Counted from the first letter of the stretch, positions 20,325 through 29,158 are shown. The stretch is DNA of 33,673 nucleotides from an uncultured Clostridia bacterium (GCA_944393125.1 CALXZB010000016.1:1-33673); one strand, 5' to 3'. Numbers and translations are program-made. The notes: a model not told the origin generated them from the sequence alone.

Positions 20325-20759
20325 TTGGAAATTTTTACTATGACATTAGAAGATTTAGAACAAATGAAAAATACTCTATATTCTGATTTTGATAATTTTT
20401 GGAGTTATAATGTTTTAAAACAAGAGCTTGAAAACCCAAACACTACTTATATAATTGCTAAAGAGAATAATGAGGTATTAGGATTTGCTGGAATTTCTGT
20501 TTGTCTTGATGAAGCTACTCTTAATAATATCGTTGTGAAAAAATCTCATAGAAATAGAGGAATTGGTGGAGAATTACTTGAATCATTAATTGAATTATGT
20601 TCAGAACTTCATATGAAAAGTTTTACTCTAGAAGTTAATGTTGAAAATGAAGTTGCTATTCATTTATATGAGAAGTTTGGATTTAAAAATTTAGGAATTA
20701 GGAAAAAATATTATAATAATTCTCATGATGCATTTATTATGACTAAATATGATTTATAA
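20325..20759 (+). CDS. rimI: GNAT acetyltransferase RimI
   Basis: An N-acetyltransferase, in the family acting on the N-terminus of ribosomal protein S18 or other proteins. The acetyl-CoA loop is KKSHRNRGIGGELL, and the C-terminal part has LEVNVENEVAIHLYEKFGFKNLGIRKKYY, the classical RimI signature with the catalytic Tyr region. I chose TTG 20325, eight bases after AAGGAG; an in-frame GTG at 20316 lies in the ribosome site. The result is 144 residues. It forms an operon with tsaB, an arrangement common in Firmicutes, and ends in a terminator. Confidence 0.92.
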   Translation: MEIFTMTLEDLEQMKNTLYSDFDNFWSYNVLKQELENPNTTYIIAKENNEVLGFAGISVCLDEATLNNIVVKKSHRNRGIGGELLESLIELCSELHMKSFTLEVNVENEVAIHLYEKFGFKNLGIRKKYYNNSHDAFIMTKYDL

Positions 20760-20760
20760 T

Positions 20761-20789
20761 AAAAAGGTGAAAATTTTTTTCACCTTTTT
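20761..20789. terminator. Bidirectional terminator between rimI and ylmH
   Basis: AAAAAGGTGAAA (20761-20772) and TTTCACCTTTTT (20778-20789), a 12-bp perfect stem flanked by A and T runs, placed between convergent genes. Confidence 0.9.
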
Positions 20790-20790
20790 A

Positions 20791-21591
20791 TTATATAAAT
20801 TTCTCTACTTTAATTATAAACCTTCCACTTTTCGTCTGTCCGATATTTTCTTTAATAAAAAATCTTCCTTTTCCCCTAATTGTAATCATATCACCTGTTT
20901 TAATTTGCTTGGTCTTTTTAGTCTCACACTCGAAATTAACAAAAACTCTTTCTAAATTTATAATATCTAGAGCTTTATTTCTAGAACATTTAGCTAATTC
21001 TGATATAACATTGTCTAGTCTTAAGGAAGAAACAATTATTTCAATTTCTTCTTTTTTTATTTGTACTGGTCTTAAATCCTCAATATTTTGTATTGTTATT
21101 TTAGATTTTGAAAATCTAGTTAAGCTTCCTAAATTATCTACTAAGAATTTTGCAATATTTTTGTCTATTATTATATCAGCACCGTTTCTATCTACTACTA
21201 TATCTCCTACTTTTTTACGCTCTATTCCTAATTTCATAACTGCTCCAAGATAATCTCTATGTGTATATTTTCCTTTCAAATCTTCTGGCAATTCTATTCT
21301 AATTATTTGAACTATGCTAGATAAATTTTTTTCTATAACTATAGAATTAAACTTTTCTGGATAAAATACAAATATCTTTCTTTCCGCTTGTTCAAATCCT
21401 CCATAACTAATATAATTATTTATCTTAATTTTTCTAATGAATTTTTCAACTAATTCAGTCTGTGCTAAATCCAAAAAATCTGTATACTCTACTTTATTCT
21501 TTTTCTCTGTATTTTCTATTTTATCTAAAATTTGTGCTAGTAATATTTTGTCATTTTTTTCTTTGTAGTCATTTAAAATTTCTCTGTTCAT
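20791..21591 (-). CDS. ylmH: S4-domain RNA-binding protein YlmH-like
   Basis: A 266-residue YlmH-family protein. The N-terminal and middle parts include YTHRDYLGAVMKLGIERKKVGDI, the family hallmark. A C-terminal S4 domain starts at about residue 185 (SSLRLDNVISELAKCSRNKALDII, then GDMITIRGKGRF). In Bacillus subtilis YlmH has been linked to ribosome-associated quality control, binding 50S with peptidyl-tRNA alongside RqcH; classical annotation tied the locus to the cell-division cluster. Here it sits outside the division cluster and heads a run with a membrane kinase-like protein eight bases upstream. rqcH is also in the window. Confidence 0.9.
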   Translation of the reverse strand: MNREILNDYKEKNDKILLAQILDKIENTEKKNKVEYTDFLDLAQTELVEKFIRKIKINNYISYGGFEQAERKIFVFYPEKFNSIVIEKNLSSIVQIIRIELPEDLKGKYTHRDYLGAVMKLGIERKKVGDIVVDRNGADIIIDKNIAKFLVDNLGSLTRFSKSKITIQNIEDLRPVQIKKEEIEIIVSSLRLDNVISELAKCSRNKALDIINLERVFVNFECETKKTKQIKTGDMITIRGKGRFFIKENIGQTKSGRFIIKVEKFI

Positions 21592-21599
21592 ATAATCTC

Positions 21600-22259
21600 C
21601 TATCCGATCAAAATTAATAAAGCAAGTGTTGTAAGTGGAACAGTTATATTATCCCATCCTTTTCCTGATATCGCTTCTAATGCTGTTATTGCAAATCCAA
21701 TTAATACAGTTATTGTTGGCCAATGTGTAGTATTCCAAAATACTCCTGTATGAACAAAAGCTAAGTATCCTCCTACAATAAGTGTTGTTATAACAAACAT
21801 TGTCATAGAACCTGCTATAGATTTCTTGGTAGTACTAAATTTATATTTTTTGCTTTTTATACTTTTTCCTATTAGTGCTGCAAGTCCATCACCATAAGCC
21901 ATTACTAATGTTGGAACTAGTCCTAATTCTGGTTTTTTGAAAATTCCAAAAGATACTATTGCTAAAATTAATAGTGCTATTGCATAGTATACTGTTCCAA
22001 ATCCATCTTGTTCGTTTCTTTCCATAACTTTGATTAAATTATTTTTATATGATAAATAATTTATTATAACAAATGTTGCAGGTACAAATATTGCAAACCA
22101 TACATTAGAAAAGAAATACATTGCAATTATCCACCAGTTTCCTAACATTATATGTATAAATTTTCTGCTGACTTCTTTTCCTCTTTTTTCAAATATTTTT
22201 CCTCCAATTATTACTAATGCTATATATAAATATGATACAATTATTCCTAGAAAATTCAT
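21600..22259 (-). CDS. Polyprenol/diacylglycerol kinase-like membrane protein (SEC59/DGK1/VTE5 family)
   Basis: A polytopic membrane protein of 219 residues with about six to seven helices. The family motifs are present: RKFIHIMLGNWWI near the N-terminus, MAYGDGLAALIGKSI and the following Lys-rich loop leading to KKSIAGSMTMF. Relatives use CTP to phosphorylate lipid alcohols (dolichol, phytol or diacylglycerol); which lipid is used here cannot be told. Its start codon overlaps the stop of the Nudix gene by four bases (ATGA), showing translational coupling with a nucleotide hydrolase. ylmH follows eight bases later. Confidence 0.82.
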   Translation of the reverse strand: MNFLGIIVSYLYIALVIIGGKIFEKRGKEVSRKFIHIMLGNWWIIAMYFFSNVWFAIFVPATFVIINYLSYKNNLIKVMERNEQDGFGTVYYAIALLILAIVSFGIFKKPELGLVPTLVMAYGDGLAALIGKSIKSKKYKFSTTKKSIAGSMTMFVITTLIVGGYLAFVHTGVFWNTTHWPTITVLIGFAITALEAISGKGWDNITVPLTTLALLILIG

Positions 22260-22705
22260 CTTACTTCTCCTTCGTCTTTTATTTTCTCTTTAATTAATCC
22301 GTTTTTTATACAATATGGAACAATTTCATTTTTTAAAGTATTTGATAATATTTTTTTGTCATCATTTTCTCCAAACCACATAAAAGCTTCTATTTCTTCT
22401 GAAATTGTTAGTTCACCTTCTAATTCACCATTATATTTAAAAATATTCATGTGAATTTTTTTACTAGGATCACTTGTTGCTATTTCTTCAAAATCCATTA
22501 CAAATTCTAAAAGTTTTTCATCAAAAATTGCTTTTTCTCCTAATTCTTCGTGGCATTCTCTTATGGCCGCTTCTCTTATAGTTTCACCGTTTTCAACTTT
22601 TCCACCAATCATTTGAAAAGTATTTTTTGAACGAGGTTTGTCTATGAGTAATTTACCATTTTTGAAAAACATTGTTCCTACAACTTCCATTAATTTGCTC
22701 ATCAT
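22256..22705 (-). CDS. Nudix hydrolase (MutT-like)
   Basis: A 149-residue hydrolase with the Nudix box GGKVENGETIREAAIRECHEELGEKA (about residues 34-59), core residues intact. The first strand reads VVGTMFFKNGKLLIDKP. The last part is acidic and lysine-rich. GGAG lies just ahead of two adjacent ATG codons (22705 and 22702), so the exact start may differ by one residue. It overlaps the next gene by four bases and follows the patatin gene by six, making a tight operon. Its substrate is unknown. Confidence 0.88.
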   Translation of the reverse strand: MMSKLMEVVGTMFFKNGKLLIDKPRSKNTFQMIGGKVENGETIREAAIRECHEELGEKAIFDEKLLEFVMDFEEIATSDPSKKIHMNIFKYNGELEGELTISEEIEAFMWFGENDDKKILSNTLKNEIVPYCIKNGLIKEKIKDEGEVR

Positions 22706-22711
22706 TTTCTC

Positions 22712-23863
22712 CTATCCTAAATAATTTTTTAATTCTATCAGTGCTTTTGCTGCTACTATATAGTCTTTTACAAAGTTAAATAAATAATTAGAAATCTTTG
22801 ATGCTGGTCTATCCATATATAAGTCTTTTACTATGCAAATTCCTAGCCCCTTATCAAACAATTGATTAAGTCTCTTACTAATTTGAATAATATTTTCTTT
22901 TTTTATTTTTTTATAAGTATTTTCTGCCTTTTTGTGTTTTAAGTTCAATTCTGTTATAAATTCTTGAGCAGTATATTCTCTATATTTATACATTTTGTAC
23001 ATTTCAGCAGCATATTCTAATCCATATATTGTTTGTAAGCTAAAATTTTCTAGTAATTTAGCAAATTCTTCAGGTTTAAAATAATAAATATGTCCTTGTA
23101 ATTTGTTAAAGCTTTTCATTGTATCTAAATAACCTAATTTTATGTTATTTATTATTCTTTCGTGATTAAATTCAAATGTTCCTCCTAAATCTTCAGATGG
23201 AGAAATTACTTTTATATATACATTTTTGTTTATTGATTTTTGGCATATTCCAACTCCTGCAACATCTGCTAATATTATGTTTTTATAACCTTTTTCTATT
23301 AACATATTTGATGGAGCTTTATCATAAAATCCCCCATCAAAATAAGCTTCTCCATTAATATTTTGAGGTTTAAATATAGGAAAACATGCACTTGCTAATA
23401 GATAGTCTATCATTTGTTCTTTAGGGATTTCATTTTTAAATTTTTGTAATGGTGACTTATTTTTAACAGCATATGTCACTAGTCCAAAATCAATATCTGA
23501 GTTATAGAGTTTATCCATATCTATATATTGTTTTATCATTTTTCTAAGTGGTGTATTATCAATTCCTTTTTGTTTTGTAAAATCTGCTGCTAAATTAAAT
23601 ATATTAGATAAGTCAAATATATTTTTATTTGATTTAATCCCTTTTATTTTCATTACATTATTAATTTTTATATTTTCATACATCTTTATTGTAGTATCTA
23701 AATCGTCTTGTAAGAATAGAGCTCCATTTAATGCTCCTATTGAAGTTCCAACTATTGCTTTAATATTTATTTTTAGTTCTTGTAATGCTTTCCATACTCC
23801 TACTTGAAAAGCTCCTTTGGTTCCTCCTCCAGCAAGAACTAATCCATATTCTTTTTTATCCAT
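22712..23863 (-). CDS. Patatin-like phospholipase (RssA-type)
   Basis: A serine acyl hydrolase of the patatin family. The oxyanion-hole motif GGGTKG (12-17), the nucleophile motif GTSIG (39-43, Ser41) and the dyad aspartate in FDGGFYDKAPS are all present, so it should be active. The rest (to residue 383) is longer than minimal patatins and mostly helical. ATG 23863 follows AGAGAGTGA, with a good promoter upstream. It is the first gene of a unit with the Nudix, kinase-like and ylmH genes. Several nearby products touch lipids or nucleotides, which may point to envelope lipid turnover; that is inference. Confidence 0.9.
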   Translation of the reverse strand: MDKKEYGLVLAGGGTKGAFQVGVWKALQELKINIKAIVGTSIGALNGALFLQDDLDTTIKMYENIKINNVMKIKGIKSNKNIFDLSNIFNLAADFTKQKGIDNTPLRKMIKQYIDMDKLYNSDIDFGLVTYAVKNKSPLQKFKNEIPKEQMIDYLLASACFPIFKPQNINGEAYFDGGFYDKAPSNMLIEKGYKNIILADVAGVGICQKSINKNVYIKVISPSEDLGGTFEFNHERIINNIKLGYLDTMKSFNKLQGHIYYFKPEEFAKLLENFSLQTIYGLEYAAEMYKMYKYREYTAQEFITELNLKHKKAENTYKKIKKENIIQISKRLNQLFDKGLGICIVKDLYMDRPASKISNYLFNFVKDYIVAAKALIELKNYLG

Positions 23864-23883
23864 AACATCACTCTCTTTGTTGC

Positions 23884-23912
23884 ATTATATAACTTTTAAA
23901 TATTTTTTTCAA
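23884..23912 (-). promoter_or_regulatory. Promoter of the patatin-Nudix-kinase-ylmH operon
   Basis: On the minus strand, TTGAAA (23912-23907), 17-bp spacer, TATAAT (23889-23884). Confidence 0.7.
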
Positions 23913-23989
23913 CCTTTATAAACAAAATAGTTCTGTTTCATAAATACACATATTGTAATATTTGACATATTATTATATGGGTGATATAA

Positions 23990-24481
23990 ATGAATACCAA
24001 ATCTTATAAGAGAAATCTTGCTGTTGCTTATGCAAAGAAATGGGCATTGTCTAGAAATCCTAAATACTATAATTTTGATCCAGTTGGCGGAGATTGCACT
24101 AATTTTATTTCACAGTGTTTATATGCTGGTAGTCAAAAAATGAATTATAACTTAGAAAATGGTTGGTTTTATAACAATGGTTATGATAAATCTCCTTCTT
24201 GGAGTGGAGTAGAATTTTTGTATAAATTCTTAATTAAAAATAAAAGTTATGGACCTCGTGGGAAAGAAATTTCTAAAGAAGATCTAGAAATTGGTGATAT
24301 TGCTCAACTTTCTTTTGACGAAAAAACTTTTAAACATAGTTTATTTATAATTGATATTAATGGTAATACTTTAAATGATATTTCAATTGCAACACATACT
24401 TATGATGCATTAGGGAAAAAAATTAGTGAATATAATTTTTCAAAAATTAGATTTGTGCATATTGTAAATGTTGGAGTTTAA
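23990..24481 (+). CDS. Amidase domain protein (amidase_6)
   Basis: A 163-residue protein of the putative amidase_6 family (papain-like fold). The hallmark GGDCTNFISQCLYAG carries the likely catalytic Cys36, and KHSLFI provides His116. The sequence starts YKRNLAVAYAKKWAL, the usual first helix. There is no signal peptide, which is common when such domains are stand-alone in Clostridia; the family is thought to cut peptide or amide bonds, possibly in the cell wall or spore. GGGTGAT precedes the ATG. A strong terminator follows. Confidence 0.88.
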   Translation: MNTKSYKRNLAVAYAKKWALSRNPKYYNFDPVGGDCTNFISQCLYAGSQKMNYNLENGWFYNNGYDKSPSWSGVEFLYKFLIKNKSYGPRGKEISKEDLEIGDIAQLSFDEKTFKHSLFIIDINGNTLNDISIATHTYDALGKKISEYNFSKIRFVHIVNVGV

Positions 24482-24520
24482 AATACCCCACAAACTCTTT
24501 TTGAGTCGTGGGGTATTTTG
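24481..24520. terminator. Terminator after the amidase_6 gene
   Basis: AAATACCCCAC (24481-24491) and GTGGGGTATTT (24508-24518), an 11-bp GC-rich stem with an inner ACTC/GAGT extension, followed by T. Confidence 0.85.
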
Positions 24521-24526
24521 TCCAAT

Positions 24527-24925
24527 TTAAAACGAAATAAGCTGGAAATAATAATCTCCTATGCTACAAAGCAAGAGATATGCCTCCTTAAGGTTCTCAT
24601 TCATGTATTGAACTTCATGCAGTTTCATAGTTACATCTTTTTGCAACATAAGTCCTGATTCCGTGATCAGGTCTGTCGTAATAAAGTCTCCTTCATGAAG
24701 TTCTGCAATCGGAGATATGTCATTCCAATTGCCATGATATACTGGAAGAATATCCATAAGCTCATGAAACTCCCAGTAAGATGCCTCGCCTTTCGGCCCT
24801 TTGATTACGCCATCTTTAAGCAAATATATGCCTGGCCTTATGCCAAACCTTTGCTCACTCTCTATGCATAAAGAATGCCGTTTTCCTTTTACTTCGATTG
24901 CTTTGGGGATTCTGACAAACATCAT
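24527..24925 (-). CDS. Unrecognised protein of foreign base composition
   Basis: I do not recognise this 132-residue soluble protein (MMFVRIPKAIEVKGKRHS...). It looks like an alpha/beta fold with acidic loops and no transmembrane helix. Its DNA is clearly richer in G+C than its neighbours and uses codons such as CTG, CCG-adjacent triplets and an in-frame CGG (24878-24880) that native genes avoid. The ribosome site AGGAGG lies eight bases before ATG 24925. Short imperfect inverted repeats (around TTTGTCCAA) flank it at about 24517-24527 and 24944-24955. All this suggests recent acquisition as a single-gene insert. Confidence 0.7.
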   Translation of the reverse strand: MMFVRIPKAIEVKGKRHSLCIESEQRFGIRPGIYLLKDGVIKGPKGEASYWEFHELMDILPVYHGNWNDISPIAELHEGDFITTDLITESGLMLQKDVTMKLHEVQYMNENLKEAYLLLCSIGDYYFQLISF

Positions 24926-25017
24926 ATCTTTTTCCTCCTCTTGAATTTGGACAAATACATAAGACTAAATTGCCTTATAAAATATATTATATCATTAATT
25001 TCCATTATTTGCAATTT

Positions 25018-26094
25018 CTATTTTACATATTCATTTAAAGGTTTAACTCTATAGTTAAGTTCTCCAAATTCACATGTTGGAACATATCCTGGTTTTGAAT
25101 TCATAACATCAGGTATTCTATTTACAATAGATGCACAAGTAAGTTCTACTGTTGCTGGTCTTGCAACAACTATAGTTGTGTCAGGTTCTCCATATACTGT
25201 CCATTCATTTTTGTCATAATCTTCTTTAGAGTAAACTTTTCCTATACATTCGCTTTCAATTACTATTCCTTCTTCTGTTTCTGTTGTAACAACAGCACTC
25301 ATTCCTGTTGCATCTCCTGCTTTAACTGTCATATTTAAAGTTGAAGAAAATAAGTCTTCTTTATATGTTTGTGGTACACATTTTTGAGTTTGAGATTTAA
25401 CTGTTAATCCCAATTTTTCACATAACCAACCATTTACATTCCACATGTATGATGGTAAATATTCACCTTTATTTATAACTTCCTGTCTTTCTTCGTCACT
25501 TATTCTATCAACAGATGCAACTTCTTTATCAAACTCATCTAATGTTAAACCTGCACCATGAGCTTTTGCTAAAGCAATTCCATATTCTTCTACATTATAA
25601 CTTGAACTTCCTTTTATTTTTGTTATTTTTTGTGTTGATCCTGCTATTGAAGAAATTAATTGTCCCCAATAAATATCTTGATATCCGCTTCCTGTAATTG
25701 TACAATTATTTTGTTTTGCTAATTTATCTATTTTTTCAGTTACTTTTGGATTCGAGTTTGCTGGATAAAATGCTTCTTCACATGTTGTAATTGCATTTAT
25801 TCCAAGTTCAGCACATAGTAGCAATGCTTCTTCTACATCACTAATTAAACTCATAGTTGTAACTATTGCAATATCTGGTTTTACTTGTTGTAGCATTTCT
25901 TTTGCATTTTCTGCACTTGTAACTAGAACTCCCTTATTTTCAGTTCCTAGTATTTCTCCAATGTCCTTTCCTATTACAGCTGGATTAACATCAATAGCCC
26001 CAACTATTTCTCCTCCTTTTTCATACACATATCTCATTGTGTATAAACTCATTTTGCCTACTCCATATTGAACTACTTTTACTTTTCTTTCCAT
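25018..26094 (-). CDS. DapB-like NAD(P)-dependent dehydrogenase, 2,4-diaminopentanoate dehydrogenase type
   Basis: An oxidoreductase with an N-terminal Rossmann domain (VKVVQYGVGKMSLYTMRYV, then GAIDVNPAVIGKDIGEILG) and a C-terminal domain of the dihydrodipicolinate-reductase-like group that includes Ord, the 2,4-diaminopentanoate dehydrogenase of ornithine fermentation. The whole 358-residue length fits that group rather than true DapB (about 250). The ornithine-degradation neighbours (ortho genes such as oraS/oraE or ortA/B) are absent here, so the substrate remains open. I chose ATG 26094, seven bases after GGAGG, over an in-frame start 36 bases upstream. An inverted repeat lies in the leader. 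Confidence 0.75.
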   Translation of the reverse strand: MERKVKVVQYGVGKMSLYTMRYVYEKGGEIVGAIDVNPAVIGKDIGEILGTENKGVLVTSAENAKEMLQQVKPDIAIVTTMSLISDVEEALLLCAELGINAITTCEEAFYPANSNPKVTEKIDKLAKQNNCTITGSGYQDIYWGQLISSIAGSTQKITKIKGSSSYNVEEYGIALAKAHGAGLTLDEFDKEVASVDRISDEERQEVINKGEYLPSYMWNVNGWLCEKLGLTVKSQTQKCVPQTYKEDLFSSTLNMTVKAGDATGMSAVVTTETEEGIVIESECIGKVYSKEDYDKNEWTVYGEPDTTIVVARPATVELTCASIVNRIPDVMNSKPGYVPTCEFGELNYRVKPLNEYVK

Positions 26095-26123
26095 AAAAAG
26101 ACCTCCATTTCTGCCAATTGGCG

Positions 26124-26146
26124 TTAGCAAATTTTTCTTTTGCTAA
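26124..26146. promoter_or_regulatory. Inverted repeat upstream of the DapB-like gene
   Basis: TTAGCAAA (26124-26131) and TTTGCTAA (26139-26146), 7-bp spacer, followed toward the gene by the palindrome GCCAATTGGC. It could be an operator or a leader hairpin. Confidence 0.45.
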
Positions 26147-26207
26147 TCATATTTTATCATATTGTTTCCAGTTTTCAATATTTTATTTGAAATTTTATCT
26201 TTATATT

Positions 26208-27344
26208 TTATTTTATAAATTCTTCCCATACTATATTGGCAAAATCTAATCCCTTATTAGAAAGTTTTATATTATTATCATCAACAATAATCAATTTTTC
26301 TTCAGTTAATTTTTTTAGTTCATTTCTAAATGTATAAATTGGGTTTTCTCCAAATTTTTCTTTAAATTTACTTATAGATATACCATTAATTTGTCTTAAA
26401 CCTAAAATCATATGTTCTCTTTTTGTGTCATCTTCTTTTTGAATTTCATGTATTATTCTATTTCTTTCAAAGTGACCATTTTTCACATTCTTTATATATT
26501 CCGATAAATCTTCAGTATTAGAATACCTTGTTATATCTCTATACGAATGTGCTGCTATTCCAATTCCTATATATTCTTTTTGATTCCAGCAATTCATATT
26601 ATGTCTAGATTCGTATCCAGGCTTTGCAAAATTTGATATTTCATAATGCCTATATCCATTTAATTCTAAAGTATTTTTTACATACCAATACATATTTCTT
26701 TCTAAATCTTCTTCTGGCAATATTAGTTCTCCTGTTTTAATTTTATTTGCTATAGGAGTTCCCTCTTCTACTATAAGTGAATATACTGATATATGTTCTG
26801 GATTTAATTCTATAATTTTTTCTAAGCTTTCTCTTAAATCCTTTATTCTCTGATTTGGTAGTCCTAACATTAAATCTATATTTATATTGTTAAACCCGAA
26901 TTTTCTTGCCATTTCATATGTTTCTAAAAATTGTTCAAAATCATGTATTCTTCCTATTTGCTTTAACAATTCATTTTGTGTTACTTGTAATCCTATACTT
27001 AATCTGTTTATTCCTACTTCTTTATAATCATCTAATTTATTTTTAGTAATAGTCCCTGGATTTACTTCTATTGTAATTTCAGCATTACTGTCTACATTTT
27101 TCTTTTTTATTTCTGCTATTATTTCCTTTATGTATTTACTGTCTATATATGATGGTGTTCCACCTCCAATATAGATTGTTGTTATTTTACTTTTTATTTT
27201 TTGCTGTTCTATTTCTTTTATTATAGCATTTATATATTCTTCTATTTTTTTATCTTTATTACTAAATGATATAAAATCACAATAATCACATTTTTTCTTA
27301 CAAAATGGAATATGTATATATATTCCTATTTCTTTATTCTCCAT
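26208..27344 (-). CDS. hemW: Heme chaperone HemW (radical SAM)
   Basis: A radical SAM protein related to oxygen-independent coproporphyrinogen oxidase. Members of the HemW branch bind heme and hand it to membrane acceptors. The cluster motif CKKKCDYCDF (residues 15-24) holds the 4Fe-4S-binding CX3CX2C, followed by YIGGGTPSYI and the C-terminal HemN domain with ISNFAKPGYESRHNMNCWNQKEYIGIGIAAHSY. The 378-residue length and lack of the extra N-terminal segment of HemN favour HemW. It overlaps the end of whiA by 11 bases. Whether it acts in heme metabolism in this organism is not known. Confidence 0.93.
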   Translation of the reverse strand: MENKEIGIYIHIPFCKKKCDYCDFISFSNKDKKIEEYINAIIKEIEQQKIKSKITTIYIGGGTPSYIDSKYIKEIIAEIKKKNVDSNAEITIEVNPGTITKNKLDDYKEVGINRLSIGLQVTQNELLKQIGRIHDFEQFLETYEMARKFGFNNINIDLMLGLPNQRIKDLRESLEKIIELNPEHISVYSLIVEEGTPIANKIKTGELILPEEDLERNMYWYVKNTLELNGYRHYEISNFAKPGYESRHNMNCWNQKEYIGIGIAAHSYRDITRYSNTEDLSEYIKNVKNGHFERNRIIHEIQKEDDTKREHMILGLRQINGISISKFKEKFGENPIYTFRNELKKLTEEKLIIVDDNNIKLSNKGLDFANIVWEEFIK

Positions 27345-28179
27345 TGGCTATCTCCATTATCTTTTTTAATCTATAATTTACCCCTGATTTTCCAACAGGT
27401 GTTTTTAACATCTTTCCTAATTCAGCTAAACTTGCATTTGGATTTTTTAGTCTTAGTTCTCCTATTTCTTTTAGATGTTCATCCATTTTTTCAAATTTAC
27501 CATTTCTTTTTAATTTTCTAATAGCTTCTACTTGTTCTATTGAAGCATTTATTGTTTTGTTTAAGTTTGCTGATTCACAATTAACAATTCTATTTATTTT
27601 ATTGTTCATTTCCCTTTGAACTCTTATTTCTTCAAATTTTAGTACTGATTTATTAGCTCCAAGTAAAGCTAAAAATTTAGAAATTTCTTCTCCATCTTTT
27701 ATGTATATTGCATATTGATTATTTTTTTCTATTATATTGCTTTTTATCTCAAAAGACTTTAAATAATCTACTATTTTTTCTGCATCTTGTTTTTGAGTAA
27801 TTCCTATTTCTAAATGATATTTTTTTTGTGGATTATTTATTGAACCTGCTCCTAAATATGTTCCCCTTATCATCCATTTTATTTGATTTGCATTTAACTT
27901 TTCCTCAGCATTAAATACATTTATTTCTTTTGTATTTACTGTTATAGTAAATAATTTTCCTTGTATTGCAATATTATAATTATTTATTTCCATATTACTT
28001 AATAATTTTGAAAATCTATTTATATTGTATTGGCTCTCTGTACTAAATTTTATTTTGTTTCTTTCTTTGGTTATATTGCTACTTATAAAATATCCAAATA
28101 ATTCATATTTAACAGCTTCTTTATTAGAAAGATTTTCTGTTTTACTTAATTCTTCTTTTAATTCTGTAGAAAACGACAT
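27334..28179 (-). CDS. whiA: Transcription factor WhiA
   Basis: A DNA-binding protein of Gram-positive bacteria named for sporulation in Streptomyces; it affects division and chromosome segregation in Bacillus. It has a LAGLIDADG-endonuclease-like N-terminal domain lacking nuclease use (IRGTYLGAGSINNPQKKYHLEI) and a C-terminal helix-turn-helix (HLKEIGELRLKNPNASLAELGKMLKTPVGKSGVNYRLKK split around residues 232-273). At 281 residues it is somewhat shorter than typical (about 310). In many Firmicutes whiA follows rapZ and yvcK; here neither is present and it is coupled to hemW. Ribosome site AAGGAGG precedes ATG 28179. Confidence 0.93.
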   Translation of the reverse strand: MSFSTELKEELSKTENLSNKEAVKYELFGYFISSNITKERNKIKFSTESQYNINRFSKLLSNMEINNYNIAIQGKLFTITVNTKEINVFNAEEKLNANQIKWMIRGTYLGAGSINNPQKKYHLEIGITQKQDAEKIVDYLKSFEIKSNIIEKNNQYAIYIKDGEEISKFLALLGANKSVLKFEEIRVQREMNNKINRIVNCESANLNKTINASIEQVEAIRKLKRNGKFEKMDEHLKEIGELRLKNPNASLAELGKMLKTPVGKSGVNYRLKKIMEIANGE

Positions 28180-28209
28180 ATTTCCTCCTTTATGATTATT
28201 TTGTCTTTT

Positions 28210-29049
28210 TTAACATACCTGAGTAATTATAACTCTATCATTTCCTCCTAAATCTTTTTTACAATAAGCATTAGAATATTGCTCTTTTTCACTAATTATG
28301 TCCATGACTTCATCTTTTTGGTCATATCCAATCTCAAAACATAAATAGCTTCCATATTTAAGATAATCTATTGCTTGAGTAGTAATTTTTCTATAAAAGT
28401 CTAGTCCATCTATTCCTCCGTTTAAAGCTATTTCTGGTTCTTTTTGAACCTCTTTGCTTAAATCACATATTATACCTTTTTTTATATATGGTGGGTTAGA
28501 AACTATTATATCAAATTTTATATCATCTAGTTTATCAAATAAATTTGATTTTAGGAATTTAACTTTTACTTTTAATGCTTTAGCATTCATTTTTGCAATA
28601 TCAATTGCTTTTTGACTTATATCTATTCCATATATTTCCGCTTCTGGCAAATTTTTAGCAAGAGATATCGCTATTGCACCACTTCCTGTACATAAGTCTA
28701 ATATCTTAGGTTTATTCATTTTTTGAGCTATTTTAATTGTTTCTTCTACTAGTATTTCTGTATCAGGTCTTGGTATTAATACATTTTCATCAACATAAAA
28801 GTCCATTTTCATAAATTCTTGGTGATGTGTTATATGCTGTAGAGGAACTCCACTTACAAGTTTTTCTATATTGACAAAGTACTCCCATTGCTGTTTTTTA
28901 TCTATTTCTTTATTATCATATATTATTAAATACTCTCTTGGCTTTTTTAATATAAATTGTAATAATAATCTAGCTTTTAATTTTGGACTATCTACATTGT
29001 TTCCTTTTAAAATTATCATTCCTTTTGATAATATTTGTTTTATAGTCAT
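28210..29049 (-). CDS. prmC: Release factor glutamine methyltransferase PrmC
   Basis: Methylates the glutamine of the GGQ motif in release factors RF1 and RF2. An N-terminal helical domain (TIKQILSKGMIILK...) is followed by the SAM-binding domain with ILDLCTGSGAIAISLA and the catalytic NPPY motif in IIVSNPPYI. The 279-residue length is normal. It starts at ATG 29049 after GAGGTGG and has its own promoter. Its usual neighbour prfA is not in the window. It is followed by whiA and hemW on the same strand (gap 30 bases), likely one transcript. Confidence 0.94.
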   Translation of the reverse strand: MTIKQILSKGMIILKGNNVDSPKLKARLLLQFILKKPREYLIIYDNKEIDKKQQWEYFVNIEKLVSGVPLQHITHHQEFMKMDFYVDENVLIPRPDTEILVEETIKIAQKMNKPKILDLCTGSGAIAISLAKNLPEAEIYGIDISQKAIDIAKMNAKALKVKVKFLKSNLFDKLDDIKFDIIVSNPPYIKKGIICDLSKEVQKEPEIALNGGIDGLDFYRKITTQAIDYLKYGSYLCFEIGYDQKDEVMDIISEKEQYSNAYCKKDLGGNDRVIITQVC

Positions 29050-29074
29050 ATTAACACCACCTCTTCTTTTTATT

Positions 29075-29103
29075 ACTATATACTATTTTTTCTTATATTT
29101 CAA
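29075..29103 (-). promoter_or_regulatory. Promoter of prmC-whiA-hemW
   Basis: On the minus strand, TTGAAA (29103-29098), 17-bp spacer, TATAGT (29080-29075). Confidence 0.6.
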
Positions 29104-29126
29104 GTGGCTTTTATGGTATAAAGTGT

Positions 29127-29158
29127 AAAAAAAGAACAACCTAAACTAGTTGTTCTTT
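29127..29158 (-). terminator. Terminator of veg
   Basis: AAAGAACAAC (29131-29140) and GTTGTTCTTT (29149-29158), a 10-bp stem overlapping the veg stop, with a T run on the minus strand. Confidence 0.85.
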
